Assembly (NCBI RefSeq): GCF_000226115.1
Contig: NC_016457.1
Location: forward strand, 5,270,001 to 5,334,000
Reading direction: 5' to 3'
Length of the DNA: 64,000 bases
From: Thermothielavioides terrestris NRRL 8126
Lineage: Eukaryota > Ascomycota > Sordariomycetes > Sordariales > Chaetomiaceae
Numbering within the stretch: position 1 is the stretch's first letter; the number at the start of each line of letters is the position of its first letter. The notes under the pieces were generated by a model, which worked only from the letters and a program-made list of their open reading frames with translations, ran no database searches and was not told the DNA's origin. Both the position numbers and the translations under genes were made by a program. Positions 11,523 to 22,491 of this stretch are shown piece after piece.

Positions 11523-12889
11523 CTACTGCTGCTCGTCCACCACCACGCCCCACGGATGCTGGACATTGCCGTACATGATGTCGCTGATCCAGCCCTTGAT
11601 CTTGGACGTGTACTGCCCGCTCTCGCCCTTGACCATGGGGATGTGGACGTCGTAGTCGCGGTGGCGGATCTGCGACACGGGGCAGATGAAGTACTAAGCT
11701 CAGATGTCAGCACGTAACGATTCCGCAAAGTCGGTGGGGTTGCGGTGCTGCGGAAAAAGGGGGGATAAGGGGGACGAAGCGGGGTAACACATACGGCCGT
11801 GCCGGCGGCAAAAGCCTCGACCAGCCGCCCCTCCTTATTGGCCTCGATGACCTCGTCGATGGTGTACTTCCTCTCGACGACCTCCAGCTCGCCCGCGAGC
11901 TTCTCCCTGGCGAGCTCGACCACGCTCCGCCGCGTGACGCCATCCAGGATGAGCTTGTCGTCCAGCGGCGCCGTCACCAGCTGCAGCCTGCCCTCGGGGC
12001 CCTTGGTGCGCCAGACGACGAAGAAGTTGCTGGCGCCGGCCTCGGTGCAGTAGCCCTCGGGCCCGTACAGCCACAGGATCTGGCCGAAGCCGCGCTCGCG
12101 GGCCGCGTTGGTGGCCAGCAGGCTGGGGCCGTAGTTGGCGCCGACCTTGGCGTAGCCGAAGCCGCCGACCCAGGCGCGGATCATGTCGTCCGGGTTGGTG
12201 TGCAGGCGCATGCCGCCGGACGGGGCGTCCAGGCGCGCCATGAAGGACGCCGTGACGAAGAGCAGCGCCTCCTTGGGCGCCTGCACGCCCAGCTGCGGCT
12301 GCGTGCCGATCACGGCCGGCCGCAGGTACAGGAACGACCCCGGCCGGCTGCGCGGCAGCCACTTGGGCCCGTCGACGGCCACGAGCGCGAGGATGAGCTT
12401 CTCCAGCTCGGCCGGGTCGAAGCCGGGGAGCGAGATGCGCAGGGTGGACATGAGCATGCGCTTGGCGTTGAGGTCGGGGCGGAACAGGCGCAGGCGGCCG
12501 TCGTAGCCCCGGTAGGCCTTGAGGCCCTCGAAGCACTCGGTGGCGTAGTGCAGCACCGAGGCGGTCGGCATGAGGGTGAGCGGGCCGTAGGGCTTGAGCT
12601 CCGGCGCGGACCATCCCGTGGAAATGCTCCAGGAGCAGGTGATCATGTGGTCGGTGCAGATGGTCTCGGTGCCGGAGCAGGCGGTGGCCTCGTCCGGGAC
12701 CGGGCGGACAGTGGGGTCGGCGCGGGTGATGATCAGCTTGGAGGCGTCGAGGCCGGGGAGGGTGCTGGCGCCGTTGGCGCCGTTGGAGTGAAAATTCGGG
12801 TGGCCATTGCTCAGGGCCGGCTGCTCAGCGATCTTCTGCTCCACGGCGGTCGAGGTGAGGTCCTCGGCGGAGCCTTTTTGAGGGATCAT
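11523..12889 (-). CDS. Branched-chain amino acid aminotransferase
   Basis: Exons on the minus strand are 12889-11795 and 11693-11523, joined across GTATGT...CTTAG, giving 421 residues. This is a fold-type IV PLP aminotransferase that interconverts Leu, Ile and Val with their 2-oxo acids using glutamate/2-oxoglutarate. Diagnostic segments are LHYATECFEGLKAYRG, RPGSFLYLRPAVIG, GYAKVGANYGPSLLA with the PLP lysine K248, YCTEAGASNFFVVW, LILDGVTRRSVVELA, and the C-terminal exon with GYTSKIKGW-like and VQHPWGVVVDE sequence. The first 50-60 residues are low-complexity with no strong mitochondrial presequence from this ATG. Open sequence upstream of the ATG is hydrophobic but lacks its own ATG, so a cytosolic form is favoured. 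A spliced upstream exon encoding a presequence cannot be excluded. Confidence 0.93.
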
Positions 12890-15148
12890 TGCTGCAGCAG
12901 AGCTCCTCAGGGATGCTGGATATAGCAAGAGAGTGAGGCTGGGAAGATGGATAGGCGGTAGCGGAACAAGGTCGAGGAGAGACAGGGCAGCTAGACAAAG
13001 GAAGGTGCGTACGCTGATCAAGACGGTGAAAGGAAAGAGAACAGAGGGTCTGGAAAGCAGTCACGCGGCTCCTCAAAAGTCTTTAAAGTCTCGGTCCAGC
13101 GGTAGGTTGGGTAAAAGTTGCTGTGACTAAACTGGGGCCCGTGGTTTTCAGCGTGGTGACCGTTTGGGGCCGATTGGTCAATGGCGGCATCCCCAGGATT
13201 TACCCACTCGTCAAGAACAGGGCGTAGGGATGTTTGGCCCAATGCTGCAACAGCCCCTGGGAGCATGCAGCCATCAGGTCTGTACAGATAGATTACACTA
13301 CTTCCCAAACCATATATGCAACCTCTTGAATATAGCAAAGCATGGGGATCTGGTTCTCCGGGTTCCCCTCCGGTGCGCTCAGGTTGGTCCGCGAGGTTAT
13401 TGGGCCGCTGCACATCCACATTTAACTATGCTTTGGGGATGCGGCTGCAAGGGCTCCGGTGTGGTGGTGGACAGCGGGGCCGAACACCGGAGCAAGAAAC
13501 CATGGCGGAATGGAAAAGAGCTTGGGATGTTTGACGGCCGTCTTGACTCATTGTCGGTGGGCCGGGGCACTCCGCGCTCCCTCGTAACTGGATTTGCACG
13601 GGATTCCAAAGGCCGAGTCGCGAACTGGTGGAGTTCGTCCTTCTTTCGATGAACGGCTTAAAACTCACTCAGCCAGTTCGTCTCTTGCGGCGTTTTGCAA
13701 CCAAATCGCAAGTGTGACCTGAACTTGTTTGGATCAATTGACCAGTTTTTTTTACGCTCCATGGCAGAGAACATCCACGGAAACCCGACACAACGCGCAG
13801 CAAAGCGGAGGAGTCTCTTGCTGGAAGCCGCGGCTGGGCATTCCAAGGCTTGTTGATCAATTGGCCCGCAGATAGCCGCTGGTATGCGAGATAAAGAACG
13901 GCTCGGTCGCCCAATCAGAAGCTTATCGCAAGTTGCCCCAGCGCAACGCTCATTGAGTTGAGGTTTTGCCGCATCGGGTTAATGTGAGTTACCCCGTGCA
14001 CCAGGCTGTTGGCTGAGCTGAAGCCCCTTCCGAGTATGCAGACCCCGCCTGATTCGAGCCGATCGCGGTCGGAAGCTGGTGCCGCAGCGGGCGTTATGGC
14101 GCCCTCTGAGCGGATAACAGACTGGGTTGATGTTCGGTCACCTGAACAAGTCATCGCGAGCCTCCATCCTGTTCTGACTTGGACGCGCGGTCGGTTTTTT
14201 CCTCGTAACTATTCTTGCCTCCGCAGTCCCGGACGCCAGCTGGCTCTTCGCTCGTGACTGGGCAAACCAGTTGCCCGGGGTTGCCCCGGGTTGGCCCGTT
14301 GAAGCCGGCCGGCCAAAGGACCCGATCTCCGAGGGCGCCGCCGCCGGACAGCGCTCCACGTACGTGGATGACCCCTGGGTCCCGGTTCGAACATCGACCG
14401 TCTCGGACAGCAGCCAAGCACCACTCGCCAACAACGCCGGCCGACCCATCCCATCCACTCCGGTGCGCTCACGGAGACTGACACGCGGCGCGGTCCTGTC
14501 GCCCTTCGCGCCTGCCAACTCACCGTCCGTTTGTGGCGAATACAGTTTCCTTCATCATCGCCGAGTGATCCGGGCACTGACCTTGAGGAGCATACATCCG
14601 CGAGCCTGTTGGTAATCGACAACCCGGTTTCGATCCTGGACTGAGTTCTGTCGAGCAACGCCATGAAGGCCTCGGCGGCTGGAAACCGCGAGTCCTGTTG
14701 GTGTAGCGACAGCTTCGTCTCCTGCTCAGACCCGCTTCCCTTCCCAGAATACACTCCCACGGAGACGGTTTTGATCTCCTCTGGTCCCCACCCCCGCGGT
14801 AAATATGGTAAGCCACCGCATCGAGTGATGCCAAATGGCACGACCGCTGCAGAATACTGCATGATGGGGGTTCCTGCCGTCGTGATTGGGTCCCGCGCCC
14901 GCCGCGATGCGGTGCGAGTTGTGGCCCAACCTCTGAGCCTGATGTCAGCTCAACTTCGACTGCACACTCCTGAGGTCTACCCATCACGTCTCTGGCTTCC
15001 AGTGATTGTGGGAGCAACTACTCTGGTGGATCCAGCGATCATATGTAGTATCTTTTGTTCGTTTCAAAATTGAAACCGCTCTTCATGGTTTCGCCATCTT
15101 TGCAACCGTCTTTTCCTTCTCCTCTGCCCCTTAAGCCCGGCCGTCGCC
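12890..15148. other. Long divergent intergenic region
   Basis: A 2.26-kb spacer lies between divergently transcribed BCAT and the 15.1-kb gene. It holds the BCAT promoter, then mixed short frames on both strands. The only stretch with some coding character is 14235-14615 (+), listed separately. Confidence 0.5.
14235..14615 (+). other. Possible unannotated exon (weak)
   Basis: Just after a good fungal 3' splice site (GTAACT, pyrimidine tract, CCGCAG ending at 14226) a plus-strand frame reads PDASWLFARDWANQLPGV, EAGRPKDPISEGAAAGQ, STYVDDPWVPVRTS. Its amino acid composition is protein-like. Sequence upstream (from an ATG near 14034) also reads sensibly (DWVDVRSPEQVIASLHP), but I cannot find a donor that joins the two well. 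The end of the frame loses coding character after about 14540. It matches no family I know; it could be a small hypothetical gene, a relic, or chance. Confidence 0.2.
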
Positions 15149-17385
15149 ATGTCCAAAGACGCCAAGGACCCGAAGCATAGGCCGGACGGCGTCCGCCAGC
15201 CACAGAGAAAAGACTCGTTGTCCTCTATTCTTTCGTGGGCCGCATTACAGGGCAGGCTCATGGCACCCAAAGCGCCAGCGCCATCTTCGCCCACCTCACA
15301 ATCGCCCCAAACCAGTCCCGGCACCAGCACTTCCAGACCACGGAGACACAGCCATGGATCCACCAACGAAGCAAAAATCAAGGCACGTGGAGGTTCTGCG
15401 GCAGTTCGGAGGTCCTCATTTTCGAATCGGGCGACGATCCAGCTTGGGACTAATACTAAGACGAGACATTCAAAGACATCCACTGCGCCAGATCCGAGGG
15501 ACTCGCCCGGAACGTCCAAGACGGGCAAGGATAGCTCTTCAGAGAGTGTCAACAAAACGGCGTCCGACACCCAAGATGGCAAGAGCACAACTCTATCCAG
15601 GCCTGGCCATGGCACCCAAGGCAACTCGAAGCCAAGGTAAAATCAAGGGTTGTGTTCCGGCGGTGTGGCGCATTAACACGGATCTCAACTAGGTCGCCTG
15701 CATCGCCTGCACCGATGCCCAAATCGATTCTCCGTGTCTCAAGTCCAGACGGGTCCAGACCGCCTCGGCGCTTTTCAAGTCCCGAGACCGCGGGGCAGAC
15801 CGCGCTCGGCGGCCTGTCACCAGACTCGCCGCCAGGATCGCCTCCCACATCCCCTCTCGAGAGGCCCATGTCTCCCGGCGCGACCGTCCGGTTCGCCAAG
15901 GCAACCATCCACAGAGTCGAAGTCGGCCCCGGCCGCCGCTTTCTCCCGGTCAAGCGCAAGAGCAAGAGCACGCTAACGTACATCTCGCCGCTCGATCCCG
16001 GCAGCCAGAAGAGCGCGCCCAAGACGATGCTGCAGAACCCTACCAAGCTGCGGCGCCACCAGGAGAACCAAGCGGCCATGGGCCGCTACTGGCTTCGGAC
16101 CGAGGAGGAAGAGGCTCAGTGGCGGGCAGAGGCGGAGCGCAGAGCCGCCGAGGAGGCGGAGAGGTACCGGAACGAGCCTGCCAGCCCGCCCGCCGCGCCT
16201 TCAGCTCCTAAGGCGGATCTTGAGGACGCAGACGACGGTGGGGTTAGTCTGGTGGACAAGACCTCGCTTGTCGATCAACGGTCGGCTCCCAACAGTGATG
16301 CGGCTTTGGACAAGGTGGAAGAGGAGGAGGCGGAGTTCGAAAATTGCGAGACAGACAAGGAGGCGGGGGCCAAGTTTGATCAGGAGGCGGACGAAACAGA
16401 ACGCCTTGCGTTAAAGGAGCCAGCAGAGGCGCGCCACGGTATCGATGGCTCCGGGGAAGACGGGAAAGACGCTAGGGTGCCAGAAGAACCCAGGGCAACC
16501 GTGCAGGTCCAGACGCCGCTGAAGAGCCCGGAGGAAGGTGGGGATGACTCTCCCGGCTCCGCGCGGACCGGGGGGGAATCGCCAAAGCCGACCACGAAAA
16601 GCACAATGGCGTCAGAGACAACACATAACCCAGAAGCCAAAGCAGCAGCCACGACGCCTGCCCCGGCGCCAGCCCCGGCAGAAGCTCAGCCGCCGACAGA
16701 AAACCATGCTACGCTCCCAGAATCCAGCTCCCTTTCGGAGACATCGACAGGAGAGCCAGCAGCGAAGGCGACGTCGAACGGCGTGGCGAGTCCCAGCCAA
16801 TCTCCCGGCTCAGGCGCCTCCACCACCGAGTCCGGCAAGGACCAAACTCCCAGGATCGCTTTAGGCTCTCCACCGAACGACGACAAGATCGAACCAGGGA
16901 TAGCGACGGGCCGGCCGAACAGCGCTCACGCGAGCGGGGCGAGCAACTCGGGCAACGGCTCAACCTCAAGCTCGAGCTCGAGTTCGTCGGCGGAAAGTCT
17001 GAGAAGGGAGCCGTCGCGGGAGAGAGGCAAAGCCGATGACGTTAAAAGTCAAGCGAAGGAAAGAGAGAAGCAGGAGAAAACAGCAGAACGACCGGCAGAA
17101 CTCCTCTCGACGCCCAAGGCAGCGGCGATTCACCTCCGAACCGGAGGAGGGAGCGTTGCTGCTGTTGGAGGAGGAGGAGGAGGAGGAGGAGGAGGAGGAG
17201 GAGGAGGAGGAGGAGGAGGAGGGGCTGGCAGGGCTGACGGAACCAACACCAGCAGTGCAAACAACAGCAGTCACGGCGCGCACAGCCATGGCCACAACCG
17301 CAGCAGCAGCAGTAGCAACCACCTGCATTTGTCGGGGCGCAGAGGCAGGCGCTATCTCCACCAGAAGGAGGGGATTACGGCTTGA
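15149..17385 (+). CDS. Large intrinsically disordered protein with poly-Gly tract
   Basis: Exons 15149-15636 and 15693-17385 (GTAAAA...ACTAG) give 726 residues. Nearly the whole protein is Ser/Pro/Glu/Lys-rich disorder. The one conserved-looking block is at the start of exon 2: PMPKSILRVSSPDG, GATVRFAKATIHRVEVGPGR, KSKSTLTYISPLDPGS, then LQNPTKLRRHQENQAAMGRY and an Ala/Glu/Arg helix (EEEAQWRAEAERRAAEEAER). Repeated SP/TP sites suggest CDK or MAPK phosphorylation. An 18-unit GGA repeat encodes 19 glycines near the C-terminus, followed by a His/Ser-rich tail and RRGRRYLHQKEGITA. No enzymatic domain is present, and I do not recognise a characterised family. Confidence 0.75.
17167..17223 (+). repeat. 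(GGA)18 coding microsatellite, poly-Gly
   Basis: Eighteen GGA codons and one GGG encode 19 glycines in the disordered protein. The +1 frame through the repeat reads poly-Glu and stays open for over 100 codons. Length polymorphism is likely. Confidence 0.95.
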
Positions 17386-18250
17386 TGGCTTTGCTTCACT
17401 TCGCGTTCTGATGATGATGATGATGATGATCCGATCCAAGCAAGCGATTTACGATTCTTCGAACTTCTATGTTTTACTCTGAGACGACACATTGTTCTCT
17501 ACGGCGGCACTCTCTTGACTCTTTCCTTCGTCGTCTTTTCCCTGTGCCTCTCCTGTCAGACAGGTCGGGTATCAAAGTTTGTCTCATGACCCGTCATGAT
17601 TACGACTCTCCGTTCCTTTTTGGACTTCCTAATCATTCTTGTTTATCTCACCGGGATCAGCAGGTAGCTAAATGAAAGGTTAATCGTTCAGTCAGCGAGT
17701 GGGCAGCGACTGGCACCCAGCAGCACAGAGAGAATAGCAGCATCCGCGAGATTCCGAATTCATGCATTCCGTTCTATCTACCGTAAATGCTATGCTAGGA
17801 TATCAGCCATGCCCCCGATGCTCCTGTTCCAACGCCAACCCGTTATCACCATGTCATGTTCATAGGCGACGGCGCGAAGGGCTTCTGGGAGGGGGGCTTC
17901 GTGTTGGGCGAGTCAAGGGCGACAGCAGAAGCGGGGATGTCATCGCACGTCAAGCCGCCAGGGAGCTCGGAGTCCATGAGCTCGACGCCCACGCATGCCA
18001 CCGTCAGGTAGGCAGCCAGCCCGAGTCTCCGTCATGGAGCGCGAAAGAGGGGGTTGGGTGGCCCATCCCTCTTTCTGCACCGCAGCCGTTCGTCACGACA
18101 CCTCCTCATCCTCCCGGTCACCATGCTCAGAAAAGCCCGCCCCCAACCATTAACCAACCCTCCGGGCCGCACAGCCCTCTTGGTTCGCCCCAAGTTTCAG
18201 AGACCTACCTCCATTTCCCTCACACACAAAATCATCATCACCCAAACCTT
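17386..18250. other. Convergent intergenic region
   Basis: This is the 3' flank of two convergent genes. It contains (TGA)7 at 17409-17430 in the likely 3' UTR of the disordered-protein gene. A long plus-strand frame entering from 17762 is antisense to the 18.3-19.9 kb gene and is not taken as coding. Confidence 0.55.
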
Positions 18251-19860
18251 TCACATCAACCCGCTCAAGACGACCCTGCCGACGTTGGCAACCTCGGCCT
18301 TGACGCCGGCGCGGCCGGCGTCCTCGAACTCGCGCACGACGGGCTGGATGAAGAGCTTCTTGATCTTGGCGTCGGCCTTGGTGAAGAGCTCGCCGACGGC
18401 GCCGCCGCACTCGCGCGGCGTCGGCACCAGCCCGAGCAGCCGCGCGTACGTGTCCGCCAGCACGTCGCACAGCGTCGCGAACGTCTCGAAGAAGTCCGGC
18501 TCGAACGGCAGCGTCGGCGTCAGCAGGTACGCGTACTCCTCGCCCGGCAGCAGGTCCACCTCGCTGGCGCCGAACGCCATCACGCCCGCCGGCGGGCCGG
18601 CGTCGCCCGCTGCCGTGGGTGCGACCGCCGCCGCGGCGGTGGCGGTGATGGTGGTGCTGGTGGCGGTGGGGGGCACCGCCGTGGAGGAGCCGAGGGAGGA
18701 CGGGTTGGTTGCGCTGCCGGCGGCCGTGAGGGACGAGGCCATGGTGGTGGCGGAGGTGGTCGTCGAGGCGGCCGGGAGGTGGTTGCTGTCGACTTGCTCG
18801 AGCGAGTAGCCGATGTCGCCGTCGCGGCCGGCGGCGCTGCTGCTGCGGCGGCCCTTGCTGACGGGCGCGGCGGCGCGGCGGAACATCTGGGGGATGCGGG
18901 TGCGGGTGAGCGAGGAGGCGGCGATGCCGTTTTCGGTGTGGATCTGCTGGAAGGCGTCGAACTCGGCCAGCAGCGCGTTGAGGCTGCGGAGGAACTCGAG
19001 CGCCGAGCCGGAGTTGAGGTCGACCACGGCGGGCAGCGAGATCCCGAGAAGGAGGTAGTTCGTCGCGCGGCGGCCGAGCTTGCGGGCGTCGAAGTAGGGC
19101 ATCCGCTGCAGGTCGGCCTTGTCGAAGAGCAGCGTGTTGAACCAGTAGATGCGCCCTTCGTGGCTGGGTTAGGTTGTTAGTGGCTTGTCGCATCGTAAGA
19201 GGGAGGGGAAGCGTGGTGGTGGGCTTACGCCTTGCGCAGGTATTCGAAGGTGGATATCCTCTTGTTGGCCGTCTCCTGTATCTGTTGGTATACGATGCTC
19301 AGCTCGCTCTGCGGATGAGGGCTCGGGTTGCTGAGCATGGATGCCGGAACGGCCATGCCGACGGGATAGCCGGACACGGGCGTCACGGCGCCGCGGCTCA
19401 TCATCTTGGAGAAACCGTCGGCGGTGGTCTTGGGAGACGGGTCCGGGAGGGCAGGAACGGGGCTGCTGTCGAGGGGCTGATAGCCGTAGCCATCGGGCGG
19501 AGGCCCGGTGTTCGAGGCGGCCGAGTCGGCGCGGCGCCTGTTCCTCTTCGCGGGCGACGAGGTGAAGAAGGACGGTCTGCGGCCGAACGAGGGCTTGCGA
19601 TCCTTGTGCAGCACTCTCTGCTGGCGCGGACTGCCGCTGTCGCCCGAGGGGTTGACGTTTGCGTTAATGTTGCTCGCCTCCTCGTCTGCGCTTGTCGGCT
19701 GCTGCTTGCTGGTCGGCGAAGACGGCGCGTTCCGTTGTTGTGCTTGGGCGCTGGGGTCGGTGTTGCTGCTGGTGGAGGCACCGCCGCCGCCGCCGGCGAC
19801 GCCGCCAAAAAAGGACAAGAAAGGGACGCCCTGCGTCGGAGTGGTCGCCAGGCGCTGCAT
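18251..19860 (-). CDS. Conserved fungal protein of unknown function
   Basis: Minus-strand exons 19860-19229 and 19163-18251 (GTAAGC...ACCCAG) give 514 residues. Residues 1-160 are disordered with a Gly-rich start and many SP sites. Ordered sequence starts at ELSIVYQQIQETANKRISTF, then RIYWFNTLLFDKADLQRMPY and a hydrophobic helix (RRATNYLLLGISLPAVVDLN). A Ser/Thr/Ala-rich low-complexity insert (about 340-400) interrupts it, and a second helical block follows: LPFEPDFFETFATLCDVLAD, YARLLGLVPTPRECGGAV, FTKADAKIKKLFIQPVVREF. The two blocks look like one helical domain split by the insert. I do not recognise an annotated family. Start ATG 19860 is the first in frame. Confidence 0.75.
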
Positions 19861-20973
19861 CTCGGCGATTTTAGAGCTAGGAATGCCGCGCTATCATTTG
19901 CTGGCGCAGTTTTAGCGGCCCGGATTCGGTAACTGCTGTGTAATCTGTCGCAGGCCGAGAGGTAAATTACGTGTAGGTGTATCCGTAGTGGGGAAGGTAT
20001 TGAGAGTGGGCGCCGTGCGGATCGAGAAAATGACCGTTGGAAACAGAAAGCAGCGACGACATATCTAGTGTATAAGTCGATGTTGGGACGAAGAGGTTGC
20101 GCGACGGATGTTTTTATTGAGGCGAGGATCGCGAATGACTCGGCGCCTTTTTTATCAAGCTCACCCATGACGAGCCCAACAGTCACAGGGATCTCCCACG
20201 CTCACGTTTTTGTCACGGGCCGGGAACCTGGCCATCCCGTCCCATCTCGACTTCAGCACTGTCCCACTACCACGCTTTTTTGTCTCGGGAGTCGCCAGCA
20301 CAGAGAAGCTAGTAGTGCCGGTTTGTGCCTGCTGATTTTTTGCAAATTCAGCCGAGAGCTTCGGTCATTGTCTAGGTAGCTCGCCCACTAGGCACCTAGT
20401 ATTGGATAGGTATCCAGGACCGGCGCCTTGAGGGAGTTGCCCAGCATGTGCTGAAACCGATGATCCTCGGATGGCTCAGCCGATTCCGAGGCAGCGGGAT
20501 GTACGGAATACTGTACAGTTCCACCGCGCAGTAACTTAAGGTGATGATTGCATGGGCTTTTGTGCCACTGTTGCTTTGTTTTTCTCTTTCGATTTTCCAC
20601 ATGAGCGAGACGCACGCCGTGCATGGGATACCTATTTGCAACTTTCAATTCAACGCCGGCGGGGCAAAGATGCGGGTGCTTAACACCTGTGCATGTGCTG
20701 AGGGAGACTGCAATTAAGCTCGCTTGCGTCGGTTTGCTCCGCAACGGCACGCTGTCAAACTGAATTGAGCCATTTCCAATTTCCAGTTCACTATTCTGTA
20801 CGGAGTATGTCTGCATGTGAAAGTTGTTAGTTGTCCGTTTCCAACTCTTTCAAGAGAAACCCTGTTGCTCTGTGTCCCAGCAAACACAGCAGTGGAGCCC
20901 ATTCCCGACCAACAAGTACCTATACGGATAGCTTGTCAAGACCTCAACAACACCACAAGCACAAGCAGAAGCA
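19861..20973. other. Divergent intergenic region
   Basis: This is the promoter region shared by the 18.3-19.9 kb gene (-) and ECT1 (+). It carries TACGGAATA at 20502-20510 and TACGGAGTA at 20799-20807, members of a motif repeated in other spacers of this window. No gene is seen. Confidence 0.55.
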
Positions 20974-22491
20974 ATGGCAGCGGCCAACGAGACACTCCCG
21001 CCCGGCGACCCAGCCCCCGAATTGCTAGAAGGACGCCTCTGGGTTGACGGCTGCTTCGATTTCTTCCACCACGGTGAGCAGCCCTCGACCCGTTGCAGCG
21101 CAACACCACGACCGCCAGTCAAGTTGCTAACCCGGTCCAGGACATGCCGGAGCCATGGTGCAGGCCCGCCAGCTCGGCGACGAGCTCTACGTCGGCGTGC
21201 ACTCGGACGAGGCCATCCTCGAAAACAAAGGCCCCACCGTCATGAACCTCAAAGAACGGTACGCAGACAGCTACTCCTGAGCCGCACCCAACCAACCCCC
21301 CTGCCTCGCAAACTGACCAACCCCCCTCCCCCTTGCCCAGCCTCCTCGCCACCGACGCCTGCCGCTGGGTGACCAAGTCGATCGCGCACGCGCCCTACGT
21401 GACGCAGCTCGACTGGATCAGCCACTTCGGGTGCAAGTACGTGGTGCACGGCGACGACATCACGTCGGACAGCAGCGGCGAGGACTGCTACCGCTTCGTC
21501 AAGGCCGCGGGGCGCTTCAAGGTGGTGCGCCGCACGCCCAGCATCTCGACGACCGACCTGGTCGGCCGCATGCTGCTGTGCACGCGGGGGCACTTCATCC
21601 GCTCGCTCGAGCGGGTGCTGGCCGGCGAGGAAGGCCCCGGCACCGAGGCCGAGCGCGCCGAGAACGCCGCCGCCATGCTGGAGCGCATCCGGCTGTACGC
21701 GACCGACGAGACCGCCCGGAAGCCCGGCGCGCACGTCTGGTTCTGGCGGCCCGAGGGCGGCTTCAGGGAGCTGTTCGCCGGGGTGGGGCCGAGGCCCGGC
21801 CAGCGCGTGGTGTACGTGGATGGCGGGTTCGACCTGTTCTCGAGCGGCCACATCCAGTTCCTGCGCATGGTGACGGAGGCTGAGGAGGAGCTGGCCAGGC
21901 AGGACGGCTGGTACTCGGAGCAGGCGGTCAACGAGCGGCGCGGCAAGGGCGCCGACTACGGGCCCGTCTTTGTGGTTGCTGGCGTCCACGATGACGAGGT
22001 TATCAACACTTGGAAGGGGGTTAACTACCCCATCATGAACATCTACGAGCGCGGTCTCTGCGTTCTGCAGTGCCGGGTAGGTCCTGCCCCTGACCAGCGG
22101 TGCCGGGTAGATACTCAGCGAGCATTTGCTGACGCGCCCATAGTATGTCCATGCCGTCATCTTCGGCGCGCCGTTCACGCCCACCAAGAAGTATCTTACC
22201 TCGCTCCCCTGGGGCACGCCCGATGCTGTCTATCATGGCCCGACGTCCTTCATGCCTTTCACCACCGACGTCTACGCCGAGCCCAAGGAGATGGGCATCT
22301 ACCGCGAGATTGGCCACCACGAGTTTGAAGACGTCAACGCCGGCACCATCGTGCAGAGGATCATGAAGAGCAGGGATCTGTACGAGGCGCGCCAGAGGGC
22401 CAAGGGGATGAAGGCCGACATTGAGGCCGCACACAAGCAGCGTGAATTGCTCGAGGAAGAGCAGCGTAAGAGGGAGACCACGCGGCAGTGA
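20974..22491 (+). CDS. ECT1: Ethanolamine-phosphate cytidylyltransferase
   Basis: Exons 20974-21073, 21141-21258, 21341-22076 and 22144-22491 give 433 residues; all introns have GT/AG ends and the second has branch CTGAC. The enzyme makes CDP-ethanolamine from CTP and phosphoethanolamine, the rate-limiting step of the Kennedy pathway to phosphatidylethanolamine. Two tandem cytidylyltransferase folds are present. The first has WVDGCFDFFHHGHAG with an intact HxGH (H32-H35), KYVVHGDDIT and RTPSISTTDLVGRMLL. The second has VYVDGGFDLFSSGHIQF, where the first His of HxGH is Ser (S240), then IMNIYERGLCVLQCRYVHAV and FGAPFTPTKKYL. A charged coiled tail ends the protein. Variation in the second signature occurs in this family, so activity probably rests on domain 1. 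Confidence 0.95.

Noticed and set aside
13164..13652. 162-codon plus-strand open frame in the BCAT upstream spacer
   Set aside because: No ATG at its start, no motif, and competing frames on the other strand of similar length.
17762..19180. 472-codon plus-strand open frame
   Set aside because: It is antisense to the spliced 514-aa gene, has Arg/Gly/Val-rich shadow composition and no domain; GC-rich codon use keeps the opposite strand open.
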